A stretch of 64,000 bases of DNA from Bog-532 sp963828445 (lineage in GTDB: Bacteria > Actinomycetota > Actinomycetes > Streptosporangiales > Streptosporangiaceae): positions 124,001 to 188,000 of the forward strand of contig CAWHFP010000040.1 of NCBI GenBank assembly GCA_963828445.1, read 5' to 3'. The position numbers and the translations under genes were made by a program. This document shows, in pieces, positions 56,848 through 63,959 of the stretch (within the stretch, counting starts at the first letter, position 1; each line of letters begins with the position of its first letter). The notes under the pieces were generated by a model. That model was not told the DNA's origin. It made no database searches and saw only the letters and a list, made by a program, of their open reading frames with translations.

Positions 56848-57867
56848 TCACGCTGCCCCCTGGTTCACCATCAGCAACGTCTTTCCCAGCGCCGAACGCC
56901 CCTCCAGTCCCCGGTGCGCCTCGGCCGCGTGTTCCAGCGGGTAGGACTGCCCGATGACCGGCCGGATCCGCCCCGCCGCCACCTCGGCCAGCGCCTGGGC
57001 GGCGAACTTCTCGTGGCCGCCGGGCGGGAAGTGGCCCTGCTCGATGCCCTGGACCGTGATGCCCCGCCGCGCGGCCTCGTCCCGGTCCACCGGGGCGAAC
57101 CCGCCCGCGGCCGCGCCGTGCCCGGAGAACCGGCCGCCCGCGGCCAGCGCCGAGAAGGCCGCCGTCCCCAGCGCCCCGCCGACCCCGTCCAGCACCACCG
57201 CGGGCCCGGCCCCGCCGGTGGCCGCGGCTACCCGCTGGACCCAGTCCGGGTCCGAATAGTCGATCACCACCTCGGCCCCGGCCGCCCGGGCCTGCTCGGC
57301 CTTGGCCGCACCGCGCGGGGCCCCCGCCACCCGCAGGCCGGCCAGCACGTGGCCGCCGGCCGCCCGGGCCAGCTGGGTCAGCAGCAGCCCCATGGCGCCG
57401 GTCGCGCCCAGGATCAGCACCCACTCGCCGGGATGAACCCCGGTCCCGGCCATCAGCGCCAGCGCGGTGGCCCCGTCGTTCAGCACCGCCGCCGCGTCGG
57501 TCAGGCTCACCTCGTCCGGCACCGGGACCAGCCGGTCCACCGGCACCGTGGCCAGTTCGGCGTAGCCACCGCCCCCGCCCGCCGCGCCGGTGTGGGCCAC
57601 CACCCGCTGGCCCAGCCGCGCCCGGTCCACCCCCCGGCCCACCCCGGTCACCGTCCCGGCCACCCCGTTGCCCGGCACGTACGGCGGCCGGACCGGGAAC
57701 CACTGGACGGCCCGGCCGGACCGGATCATCGTGTCGATGTGCAGCACGTCGGCGGCCACCACGGCGATCAGCGCCTCGTCCGGGCCCGGCACCGGCTCGG
57801 GGACCGGGGTCGGCCGGAGCACCTCCGGCGGCCCGAACTCCCGTACCTCGATCACCCGGGTACTCAT
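56848..57867 (-). CDS. Quinone oxidoreductase/zeta-crystallin-like NADPH dehydrogenase (MDR family)
   Basis: A 339-residue medium-chain dehydrogenase without zinc ligands: VIEVREFGPPEVLRPTPVPE, YVPGNGVAGTVTGVGRGVDR, VLILGATGAMGLLLTQLARA (Rossmann; variant of GAAGGVG) and VVIDYSDPDW. It reduces quinones or enones with NADPH. It overlaps the upstream PPOX gene by ATGA, and both lie downstream of a SoxR box, so they form a redox-stress operon. Confidence 0.92.
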   Translation of the reverse strand: MSTRVIEVREFGPPEVLRPTPVPEPVPGPDEALIAVVAADVLHIDTMIRSGRAVQWFPVRPPYVPGNGVAGTVTGVGRGVDRARLGQRVVAHTGAAGGGGGYAELATVPVDRLVPVPDEVSLTDAAAVLNDGATALALMAGTGVHPGEWVLILGATGAMGLLLTQLARAAGGHVLAGLRVAGAPRGAAKAEQARAAGAEVVIDYSDPDWVQRVAAATGGAGPAVVLDGVGGALGTAAFSALAAGGRFSGHGAAAGGFAPVDRDEAARRGITVQGIEQGHFPPGGHEKFAAQALAEVAAGRIRPVIGQSYPLEHAAEAHRGLEGRSALGKTLLMVNQGAA

Positions 57868-58274
57868 GAGACCCCCGCCCCCAGGTCGCGGGTCCGCAGC
57901 CCGGGCTGGTCCGGGTCGACGTTGAGCGCCACTACCCGCCGGGGATGAATACGGATGATCTCCGCGGGCGCGCCCGGGAACGGGGCCGACTGGCCGGTCG
58001 CCGTCTCGGCCGCCCCGCGGATCTCCAGGAACTGCGCCTCCGGCCCCACCCCGGTGGGGTTGTCCACCACCAGCGCGACCAGCGGCTGCCGGGCCACGTT
58101 GCGGTACTTGGCGCTCTGGGCCATGTTGTGCCCGTAGATGTCGACCGTGCCCAGCTCGTCGTGGTAGGCGAAGCCGACCGGTTTGACCTGCGGGCCGCCG
58201 TCCGGGCCGATCGTGGCCAGCCGGCCCAGCCGGTGCTGGGCCAGAAACTTCTGTTCCGCCTGTGTCAGAGCCAT
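57864..58274 (-). CDS. PPOX-class F420-dependent oxidoreductase
   Basis: A 136-residue split-barrel flavin/F420-binding protein: FLAQHRLGRLATIGPDGGPQ, VKPVGFAYHDELGTVDIYG, AQSAKYRNVARQPLVALVVD. It matches the actinobacterial PPOX F420-dependent family (F420-dependent reductases and biliverdin-type reductases). It starts 16 nt from the SoxR box side of the divergent gap and is coupled to the quinone oxidoreductase gene. Confidence 0.9.
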   Translation of the reverse strand: MALTQAEQKFLAQHRLGRLATIGPDGGPQVKPVGFAYHDELGTVDIYGHNMAQSAKYRNVARQPLVALVVDNPTGVGPEAQFLEIRGAAETATGQSAPFPGAPAEIIRIHPRRVVALNVDPDQPGLRTRDLGAGVS

Positions 58275-58290
58275 GGGTACGACGCTAGAA

Positions 58291-58308
58291 CCTCAACTAA
58301 CGTTGAGG
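58291..58308. promoter_or_regulatory. SoxR box
   Basis: CCTCAA-CTAACG-TTGAGG, an 18-bp site with perfect 6-bp arms, matches the known SoxR operator form (CCTCAA, 6 nt, TTGAGG). It lies between the PPOX/quinone-oxidoreductase operon and the divergent soxR gene and can serve both. Confidence 0.92.
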
Positions 58309-58354
58309 TCAACGGGTTTGCGCGTGCGGGCACCACTGAGTCTCGGGGGAGACC

Positions 58355-58801
58355 ATGACCCAGATCCCGGTCAGTAAGAAGGAGCTGACGGTCGGCCAGC
58401 TGTCGGCCCGCAGCGGCGTGGCCGTGTCCGCGCTGCACTTCTACGAGGCCGAGGGCCTGATCACGGCCCGGCGCACCAGCGGCAACCAGCGCCGCTACCC
58501 CCGCGAGATGCTGCGCCGGGTGGCGTTCATCCGGGCCTCGCAGCGGGTCGGCATCCCGCTGGCCCGGATCAGGACCGCGCTGGCCACCCTGCCGCAGGAG
58601 CGCACCCCGACCCGGCGTGACTGGGCCCGGCTGTCCGCGGCCTGGCGCGAGGACCTGGACGACCGCATCCGCCAGCTCCAGCACCTGCGCGACCGGCTGA
58701 CCGGCTGTATCGGCTGCGGCTGCCTGTCGATCAGCGCCTGCCAGCTGGCCAACCCCGGCGACGTGCTCGGCACCGAAGGCCCGGGCCCGCGCAAGTTGTG
58801 A
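58355..58801 (+). CDS. soxR: Redox-sensing MerR-family regulator SoxR
   Basis: A 148-residue MerR-type activator: LTVGQLSARSGVAVSALHFY helix-turn-helix, then the dimer helix and the [2Fe-2S] cluster motif CIGCGCLSISAC (C-x2-C-x-C-x5-C). It responds to redox-cycling compounds. In actinobacteria SoxR often controls quinone reductases and transporters, and here the SoxR box faces a PPOX/quinone oxidoreductase operon. An SDR gene follows 43 nt downstream. Confidence 0.96.
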   Translation: MTQIPVSKKELTVGQLSARSGVAVSALHFYEAEGLITARRTSGNQRRYPREMLRRVAFIRASQRVGIPLARIRTALATLPQERTPTRRDWARLSAAWREDLDDRIRQLQHLRDRLTGCIGCGCLSISACQLANPGDVLGTEGPGPRKL

Positions 58802-58844
58802 ACTCAGCGCCAGCCAAAACCGGCACGAGGCCAGGATGGGGACC

Positions 58845-59612
58845 ATGCGAATCGAGGATTCAGTGGTCCTGGTCACCGGGGCCGCCCGCGGGCTGGGCCA
58901 GGCGTTCGTGGCTGAGCTGGCCGCCCGGGGCGCCAGAACCATCTACGCCGCCGCCCGGAACCCGGCCCGGGTCCGGGGCCCCGGGATCCCGGTCGAGCTG
59001 GACATCACCCGGCCCGACCAGGTGGCGGCGGCCGCGGACCGCTGCGCCGACGTGAACCTGCTGGTCAACAACGCCGGCGTGATGACCAGCAGCCCGTTCC
59101 TGGCCGCGCCCAGCCTGGACGGCGCCCGGCTGGAGATCGAGACCAACTACCTGGGCACGCTGGCCATGTGCCGCGCGTTCGCCCCGGTGCTGGCGGCCAA
59201 CGGCGGCGGCGCCATCGTCAACATGCTGTCGGTGACCAGCTTCTTCACCAACCCCGAGAACGGCAGCTACGGCGCCTCCAAGGCCGCCGAATGGTCGCTG
59301 ACCAACGGCGTCCGCATCGAGCTGGCTCAGCAGGGCACGCTGGTGGTCGGGGTGCACGCCGGCTTCATCGACACCGAGATGGTGACCGAACTGGCCCGCG
59401 GGCTGCCCAAGAGTGACCCGGCCGACGTGGCCCGCCAGGTCTTCGACGCGGTCGAAGCCGGCCAGGTCGAGGTCCTGGCCGACCAGCGGACCGAGCGGAT
59501 CAAGAGCCTGCTGCCCGAAGACCACGAGAAGATCTACCCCGCCGTCCAGGACCGCTGGAACGAGGCCCATCCCCAGCACCCCAATAACCCCCGGGCCCCA
59601 GGCGCTACTTGA
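58845..59612 (+). CDS. Short-chain dehydrogenase/reductase
   Basis: A 255-residue classical SDR: VLVTGAARGLGQAFVAELA (TGxxxGxG), LLVNNAGV (NNAG), catalytic Ser in NMLSVTSF, and YGASKAAEW (YxxxK). It oxidises or reduces an alcohol or carbonyl with NAD(P). ATG 58845 lies 7 nt after CAGGAT and fits leaderless use; ATG 58836 is the alternative. It may be read on from soxR. Its end overlaps a DUF1905 fragment on the other strand. Confidence 0.92.
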   Translation: MRIEDSVVLVTGAARGLGQAFVAELAARGARTIYAAARNPARVRGPGIPVELDITRPDQVAAAADRCADVNLLVNNAGVMTSSPFLAAPSLDGARLEIETNYLGTLAMCRAFAPVLAANGGGAIVNMLSVTSFFTNPENGSYGASKAAEWSLTNGVRIELAQQGTLVVGVHAGFIDTEMVTELARGLPKSDPADVARQVFDAVEAGQVEVLADQRTERIKSLLPEDHEKIYPAVQDRWNEAHPQHPNNPRAPGAT

Positions 59613-59766
59613 TCCGCTCCGTCAACTGGACGGTGACGGTGTCGCCGGCCTGCTTGCCGATCGCGGTGCGGATGTCGTCCTTGACCGGCAGCTTGTCCCG
59701 CCCGTCACCCAGGGCCATGAACGAGCTCTGGAACGGGTGCCCGTCAACATCGGCCCGGCCAAATTG
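59605..59766 (-). pseudogene. C-terminal fragment of a DUF1905-domain gene
   Basis: In the minus frame ending at 59605 the last 53 residues read DVDGHPFQSSFMALGDG, KLPVKDDIRTAIGKQAGD and TVTVQLTERIK, the C-terminal half of the DUF1905 fold. Nothing like the N-terminal half precedes it; the frame runs into the promoter of the divergent gene at 59805. No start codon or ribosome site is evident. A truncated remnant. Confidence 0.65.
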
Positions 59767-59804
59767 AGACGCGGCCGCCCGGCGCCCTGGGTTACCGTGA
59801 CCCC

Positions 59805-60062
59805 GTGCTCGACGGCCTGAGCTACGACGACAGCGAACCCCCCTCGATCGGCCTGGTCCCACCCGGCACCAGCTGGGACGAGGTCCACGACCACATCAAG
59901 ATCTCGCACAACTTCCTGCTGGTCGAGACCGAACCGGACGGGGAGTACGCGGGCGCGTACTGGACCGGGACCGAGATGATCGTGCTCGACGACCTCGGCC
60001 CCGACCAGGACGAGGCGCTGGACGACTTCCGTGACCAGCTCCGCCAGCGCGGCGAACTCTGA
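59805..60062 (+). CDS. Hypothetical acidic protein, 85 aa
   Basis: A small acidic protein (IGLVPPGTSWDEVHDHIKIS, DLGPDQDEALDDFRDQLRQR) with no recognised domain. GTG 59805 lies 6 nt after TACCGT (59793-59798), so it would be leaderless. Codon position 3 is GC-rich as in neighbouring genes, which supports expression. Function unknown. Confidence 0.65.
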   Translation: MLDGLSYDDSEPPSIGLVPPGTSWDEVHDHIKISHNFLLVETEPDGEYAGAYWTGTEMIVLDDLGPDQDEALDDFRDQLRQRGEL

Positions 60063-60099
60063 ACGGCGCGCTCTGAACGGCGGCTCTGAGCGGCCGGCT

Positions 60100-61341
60100 T
60101 CAGTCCAGCACGGCCTGGTAGACGAGCTGCCGCAGCTGGGACCGGAGGGGGTAGGTGCTGGACGGGATCAGCTGGGTGAAGAACGAGACGGTCAGCTCTT
60201 CGGCCGGGTCGACCCAGAACGAGGTGCTGGCCGCTCCGCCCCAGGACAGCTCGCCGGCCGAGCAGGGCACCTTGCCCGGCACCGGGTCGATGGTGACCGC
60301 GAACCCCAGCCCGAAGCCGGTGCCGTCGAACGGGACCTCCGCGAACAGCGGCCGGCCGAACTGGTGCAGGTCCTGGTTACCCGGCAGGTGGTTCCGGCCC
60401 ATGTAGGCCACGGTGCGCGGGCCGAGCAGGCGCACCCCGTCCAGCTCCCCGGCCGGGCTGCCCGCCCGGGCCAGCAGCATCTGGGTGAACCGGTCGTAGT
60501 CGGCCGCGGTCCCGACCAGCCCGCCACCGCCGCTGAGGTAGGCCGGGGCCGACAGCGCGGCCGACCCGAAGGCATCGTTCCGGACCCGCTGGCCGTCGCC
60601 ACCCCGCGCGTAGAGCGCGGCCAGCCGTCCCGGATCGGTGGCGTGGAAACCGGTGTCGGTCATGCCCAGCGGCCCGAAGATCCGCTCGGCGAAGAACTCA
60701 TCCAGCCGCTGCCCGGACACCACCTCGACCACCCGGCCCAGCACGTCGGTGGCCACCGAGTAGGCCCATTCCCGGCCGGGCTGGTAGAGCAGGGGCACGC
60801 TGGCGTAGAAGTCACACGCCTGGGCCAGGTCGGTGCCGGGCGGCGTGCCCCACTCGTAGCCGCGGGCCCGGTAGATGGCGTCGACCGGATTGGCCCGCAG
60901 GAACCCGTAGGTCAGCCCGGCGGTGTGGGTCAGCAGGTGCCAGACGCGCACCGGTTCGGTGGCCGGCACGGTGACCGGGGCCACGTCGGTCCCGCCGGTG
61001 AACACCCGGGTGTCCGCGAACGACGGGATGTACCGGCTCACCGGGTCGTTCAGCTCGAACGCGCCCTCTTCCCACAGCAGCATGGCCGCCACCGCGGTAA
61101 TGGGCTTGGTCATCGAGTACAGGCGCCAGACGGTGTCGGTTTCCACCGGGCGGTCGGCTTCGGCGTCCCGTGACCCGTAACTGGCCACGTAGGCCAGCCG
61201 TCCGCGCCGGTTCACCGTGACCAGCCAGCCGGCCAGCCGCCCGTCGTCCACGTAGCGGGCGAAATGGCGGCCGATCCGCTCCAGCCGTTCCGGGTCCAGC
61301 CCCACCTCGGCCGGGTCCACCTCAACCTTGAGTTCGCCCAC
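60100..61341 (-). CDS. Serine hydrolase of the beta-lactamase/esterase (SxxK) family
   Basis: 413 residues: S-x-x-K in WRLYSMTKPITAVAAML, LLTHTAGLTYGFLRANP, Tyr motif in GREWAYSVATDVLGRVVEVV, and SWGGAASTSFWVDPAEELT in place of KTG, as in EstB-type esterases. No signal peptide. GTG 61341 follows AGGAGAGG; an upstream start adds six residues only. Overall layout resembles the hydrolase at 49826-50995, so the two are family members. Its promoter faces the decayed TipA-like locus. Confidence 0.9.
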   Translation of the reverse strand: MGELKVEVDPAEVGLDPERLERIGRHFARYVDDGRLAGWLVTVNRRGRLAYVASYGSRDAEADRPVETDTVWRLYSMTKPITAVAAMLLWEEGAFELNDPVSRYIPSFADTRVFTGGTDVAPVTVPATEPVRVWHLLTHTAGLTYGFLRANPVDAIYRARGYEWGTPPGTDLAQACDFYASVPLLYQPGREWAYSVATDVLGRVVEVVSGQRLDEFFAERIFGPLGMTDTGFHATDPGRLAALYARGGDGQRVRNDAFGSAALSAPAYLSGGGGLVGTAADYDRFTQMLLARAGSPAGELDGVRLLGPRTVAYMGRNHLPGNQDLHQFGRPLFAEVPFDGTGFGLGFAVTIDPVPGKVPCSAGELSWGGAASTSFWVDPAEELTVSFFTQLIPSSTYPLRSQLRQLVYQAVLD

Positions 61342-61396
61342 GCTGCCTCTCCTGCCCACGAAGTCCGACTGACGAGCACCGATTAACCAGCTTGAC

Positions 61397-61413
61397 GTTG
61401 ACGCTACGTCAAC
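61397..61413 (+). promoter_or_regulatory. Perfect palindrome, former promoter/operator of a MerR/TipA-like gene
   Basis: GTTGACG-CTA-CGTCAAC (7-bp arms) preceded by TTGACG (61392-61397) and followed by CCTATCGT. Spacing and symmetry fit a MerR-type promoter in which the regulator binds between -35 and -10. The gene behind it is decayed, so the site may be an orphan or serve the divergent hydrolase. Confidence 0.6.
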
Positions 61414-61448
61414 TCCTATCGTCGCGGTATGGCCGGGAGACCAGCCCG

Positions 61449-61895
61449 CTGCGCCGGCACCACCACCGGTTGCTTACGGAAAGCAAACGGCTGGCCCGGC
61501 TGGCCGGAACCGTGTCCCAGACCATCTCCGAACTGGAACAATTGGGAGGAGACGCCGCGATGAGCGCGCCACAGATCAACCGCCGGAGAACCTGTTCGAG
61601 GGGCTGAACCCGGCCGGCGGACGAGCAGAAGGAGCAAACCGCCCAGATGATCCGGATGGCGGAGCTGATGACGGCAGGTAAGCCCGCGGCCGACCCCGAG
61701 GTCCAGGCCGAGGTGGACCAGCACTACCGCTGGGTGGCCCGGTACTGGACCCCCACCGCGCAGGCCTACCGCAACCTGGGGCAGATGTACGTCAACGACG
61801 AGCGGTTCCGGGCCAACTACGAGGCGATCACCACCGGGCTGGCCGCCTACCAGCGCGACGCCATGGCCGTCTACGCCGACGAGCGCCTTTCCTGA
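61449..61895 (+). pseudogene. Decayed TipA-like MerR-family regulator
   Basis: Three frames hold successive parts of a TipA-type protein. First, LRRHHHRLLTESKRLARLAG then TVSQTISELEQLGG and MSAPQIN (end of the dimer helix). Next, PENLFEGLNPA. Finally, ADEQKEQTAQMIRMAELMTA through DQHYRWVARYWTPTAQAYRN and LGQMYVNDERFRANYEAI to YADERLS (TipAS ligand domain). The N-terminal HTH is missing and the start of TipAS is shortened, so deletions and at least two frameshifts have occurred. The palindromic promoter upstream survives. Confidence 0.75.
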
Positions 61896-62104
61896 CCAGC
61901 CCCGTCCTGACCAGCCCCGCCCCGGCCAGCACCGTCCTGAGCTTCGCTTTCCTCCAGGCGCTGGTGCAGGCGGGCCCGGATCTCGTCCGGGGTGTAGGCC
62001 CGGCGGCGGCGTTCGGCGCGGACGATCACCACGCCGCTGGCGGCTACGCCCGCGAAACTCGCCAGGCCCAGGATCTTCCAGGTTCGTCCGCTCGGCCACT
62101 GCAC
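61871..62104 (-). CDS. Small single-span membrane protein, 77 aa
   Basis: GTG 62104 starts MQWPSGRTWKILGLASFAGV, one transmembrane helix to VVIVRAERRRRAY, then YTPDEIRARLHQRLEESEAQ and a Gly/Ala/Gln repeat tail (DGAGRGGAGQDGAGQ) reflecting a short DNA repeat (CCTGACCAGCCCCG). Such N-anchored proteins with a TPDEIRxRLHxRLxE segment are common in actinobacteria; function unknown. TAGCCT lies 6 nt upstream of the GTG on this strand, a leaderless start. Its end overlaps the TipA-like remnant by 25 nt. Confidence 0.75.
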   Translation of the reverse strand: MQWPSGRTWKILGLASFAGVAASGVVIVRAERRRRAYTPDEIRARLHQRLEESEAQDGAGRGGAGQDGAGQERRSSA

Positions 62105-62122
62105 GTGCCTAGGCTAGCGGCC
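62105..62122. promoter_or_regulatory. Compact bidirectional promoter with overlapping -10 boxes
   Basis: The 18 nt between two divergent start codons (GTG 62104 minus, ATG 62123 plus) contain TAGGCT (62110-62115, plus strand, 7 nt before ATG) and TAGCCT (62116-62111 read on the minus strand, 6 nt before GTG). The two boxes overlap by 5 bp, so initiation in one direction should exclude the other. Confidence 0.6.
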
Positions 62123-62842
62123 ATGCCAGCGAACCGGCGGCCCCGGGCGGTCACCCTCGACGAAGCGGCCGCGCTGACCCGAACCGGCGACGTGTGGCTG
62201 TTCCGGGGCCGGAAGGCCGCGGACCGGGCCATCCAGGTCGCGACCAACAGCCCGGTCAACCACGTGGGCATGGCCGTGGTGCTGGAGGACCTGCCGCCGC
62301 TGCTGTGGCACGCCGAGCTGGGCCGGTCCCTGCCCGACCTGTGGTCCGGCACCCGCCACCGCGGGGTGCAGCTGCACGACCTGCGCGGCGCGGTGACCGT
62401 GTGGGCGCAGCGCTACGGCCAGCGGGCCTGGCTGCGGCAGCTGGACCCGCCGGCCGCGCCCGAGATGGAAGACGCGGTGCTGCGCACGATCGCCCGGCTG
62501 GACGGCCTGCCGTTCCCGTCCACCGCCGGGCTGGCCTCGAGCTGGCTGCGGGGCCGGATCCCGTCCCGAGCGCAACTGCCGTCGCTGGAGACCGCCTACT
62601 GCGCCGAGGTCCTGGCCGCCACCTACCAGAGCATGGGCCTGCTCGACGGCCGTCACCGCACCAGCTGGTACGACGCGGGCCGGTTCTGGAGCGGCGACGA
62701 CCTGCACCTGGCCCACGGCTACCAGCTGGGCGGCGAGATCGCCGTGACCGGTCTGCCCGGTACGTCCGGGCGGGCCCGCCACCCCGCGGGCCGGGCCGTC
62801 CGCCGGGCCGTGCCACAACCCCGCCGCCCCGCCGCCGGCTGA
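62123..62842 (+). CDS. Permuted NlpC/P60-like (YiiX-type) papain-fold protein
   Basis: A 239-residue protein: LTRTGDVWLFRGRKAADRAI, the His in ATNSPVNHVGMAVVL, and the Cys in ETAYCAEVLAATYQSMGL, the circularly permuted order (His before Cys) of YiiX/YebB-like NlpC/P60 relatives. These are predicted thiol hydrolases acting on peptides or lipids. No signal peptide, so cytoplasmic. ATG 62123 is leaderless after TAGGCT. A basic Pro/Arg tail ends the protein. Confidence 0.82.
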   Translation: MPANRRPRAVTLDEAAALTRTGDVWLFRGRKAADRAIQVATNSPVNHVGMAVVLEDLPPLLWHAELGRSLPDLWSGTRHRGVQLHDLRGAVTVWAQRYGQRAWLRQLDPPAAPEMEDAVLRTIARLDGLPFPSTAGLASSWLRGRIPSRAQLPSLETAYCAEVLAATYQSMGLLDGRHRTSWYDAGRFWSGDDLHLAHGYQLGGEIAVTGLPGTSGRARHPAGRAVRRAVPQPRRPAAG

Positions 62843-62857
62843 GGTAGCCTCACGGGC

Positions 62858-63673
62858 GTGATCGACCCCGTGGTGAGCCTTTCCTGGTGGCAGCAGCACC
62901 GCGACGACGTGGTGCTGGCCGACGTCCGCTGGTACCTGGATGGCCGGTCCGGCCCGGACGCCTACGAGGCCGGGCACCTGCCCGGCGCGGTGTTCGTTGA
63001 CCTGGACCAGTGGCTGGCCGGGCAGCCCAGCGCCGAGGAGGGGCGGCACCCGCTGCCCAGCCCGGCGCTGTTCGCGGGCGGCATGGCCCGCCTGGGCATC
63101 TCCGACGCCGACACCGTGATCGCCTACGACGATGCGGGCGGCACCACCGCGGCCCGGCTGGTCTGGATGCTGCGCGTCACCGGCCGTTCGGCCGCCCTGC
63201 TGGACGGTGGCCTGCAGGCGTACCGGGGTCCGCTGGAGACCGGGACCCCGGTCCGCGAGCCGGCCCCGTTCACCCCGCGCCCCTGGCCCGCCGAGTACCT
63301 GGCCAGCATCGACGACGCCACCGACCCGGGCAACGTGGTCATCGACGCCCGCGACCGGGCCCGCTACCGCGGCGACACCGAACCGGTCGACCCTCGTCCC
63401 GGCCACATCCCCGGCGCCCGCAGCCTGCCCTGCCGGGAGAACCTGGCCCCGGACGGCGCGTTCCTGCCCGTGCCGCAGCTCCGCCAGAAGCTGGCCGCCG
63501 CCGGCGTCACCGACGCCGCCGCGCTCGTCTCCTACTGCGGCTCCGGCGTCACCGCCTGCCACAACCTCCTGATGGTCGAGCACGCCGGCCTCGGCCGCGG
63601 CCGCCTCTACCCCGGCTCCTGGTCCCAGTACAGCCACACCCCCCGCCCCGCCGCCACCGGCGACACCGCCTGA
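62858..63673 (+). CDS. Sulfurtransferase with two rhodanese domains
   Basis: 271 residues: an inactive N-terminal rhodanese domain (VLADVRWYLDGRSGPDAYEA, GHLPGAVFVDLD) and an active C-terminal one with the loop YCGSGVTACHNLLM (Cys nucleophile, C-G-S-G-V-T as in mercaptopyruvate sulfurtransferases). It transfers sulphur from 3-mercaptopyruvate or thiosulphate to a thiophile. GTG 62858 lies 7 nt after TAGCCT, so leaderless. 15 nt separate it from the YiiX-like gene. Confidence 0.93.
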   Translation: MIDPVVSLSWWQQHRDDVVLADVRWYLDGRSGPDAYEAGHLPGAVFVDLDQWLAGQPSAEEGRHPLPSPALFAGGMARLGISDADTVIAYDDAGGTTAARLVWMLRVTGRSAALLDGGLQAYRGPLETGTPVREPAPFTPRPWPAEYLASIDDATDPGNVVIDARDRARYRGDTEPVDPRPGHIPGARSLPCRENLAPDGAFLPVPQLRQKLAAAGVTDAAALVSYCGSGVTACHNLLMVEHAGLGRGRLYPGSWSQYSHTPRPAATGDTA

Positions 63674-63717
63674 CCCAGTGGCCGGCGGGCAACCGTTGCC
63701 GCGAGGCAAAACAACAC

Positions 63718-63729
63718 GCGTAATTACGC
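63718..63729. promoter_or_regulatory. Perfect 12-bp palindrome upstream of the CsbD gene
   Basis: GCGTAATTACGC, 33 nt before the csbD-like start, followed by ATATGAAG. It is AT-rich for this genome and centred where a repressor or activator could control the stress gene. Confidence 0.45.
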
Positions 63730-63761
63730 ATATGAAGCCTGATCGGGGGCAAGGACCCACC

Positions 63762-63959
63762 ATGGGTGCAATGGACAAGCTCAAGAACAGACTGCAAATG
63801 GGCAAGGGCCGGGTCAAGCAGAACGTCGGCCGGGCCACCGACAACCGCAGCATGGAAGCCGAGGGCCAGGGCGACCGGGTCGCCGGCGGCACCAAGCAGG
63901 CCGGTGAGCAGGTCAAGGACGCCGGCAAGAACGTCAAGGACGCCTTCAAGAAGCCCTGA
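63762..63959 (+). CDS. CsbD-family stress protein
   Basis: A 65-residue hydrophilic protein with the CsbD pattern: MDKLKNRLQMGKGRVKQNVG, RATDNRSMEAEGQGDRVAGG, TKQAGEQVKDAGKNVKDAFK. CsbD proteins accumulate in general stress under sigma-B-type control; molecular role unknown. ATG 63762 follows AAGGA by 7 nt; Met 63771 is the alternative. The last 41 nt of the window after it hold no gene. Confidence 0.92.
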   Translation: MGAMDKLKNRLQMGKGRVKQNVGRATDNRSMEAEGQGDRVAGGTKQAGEQVKDAGKNVKDAFKKP

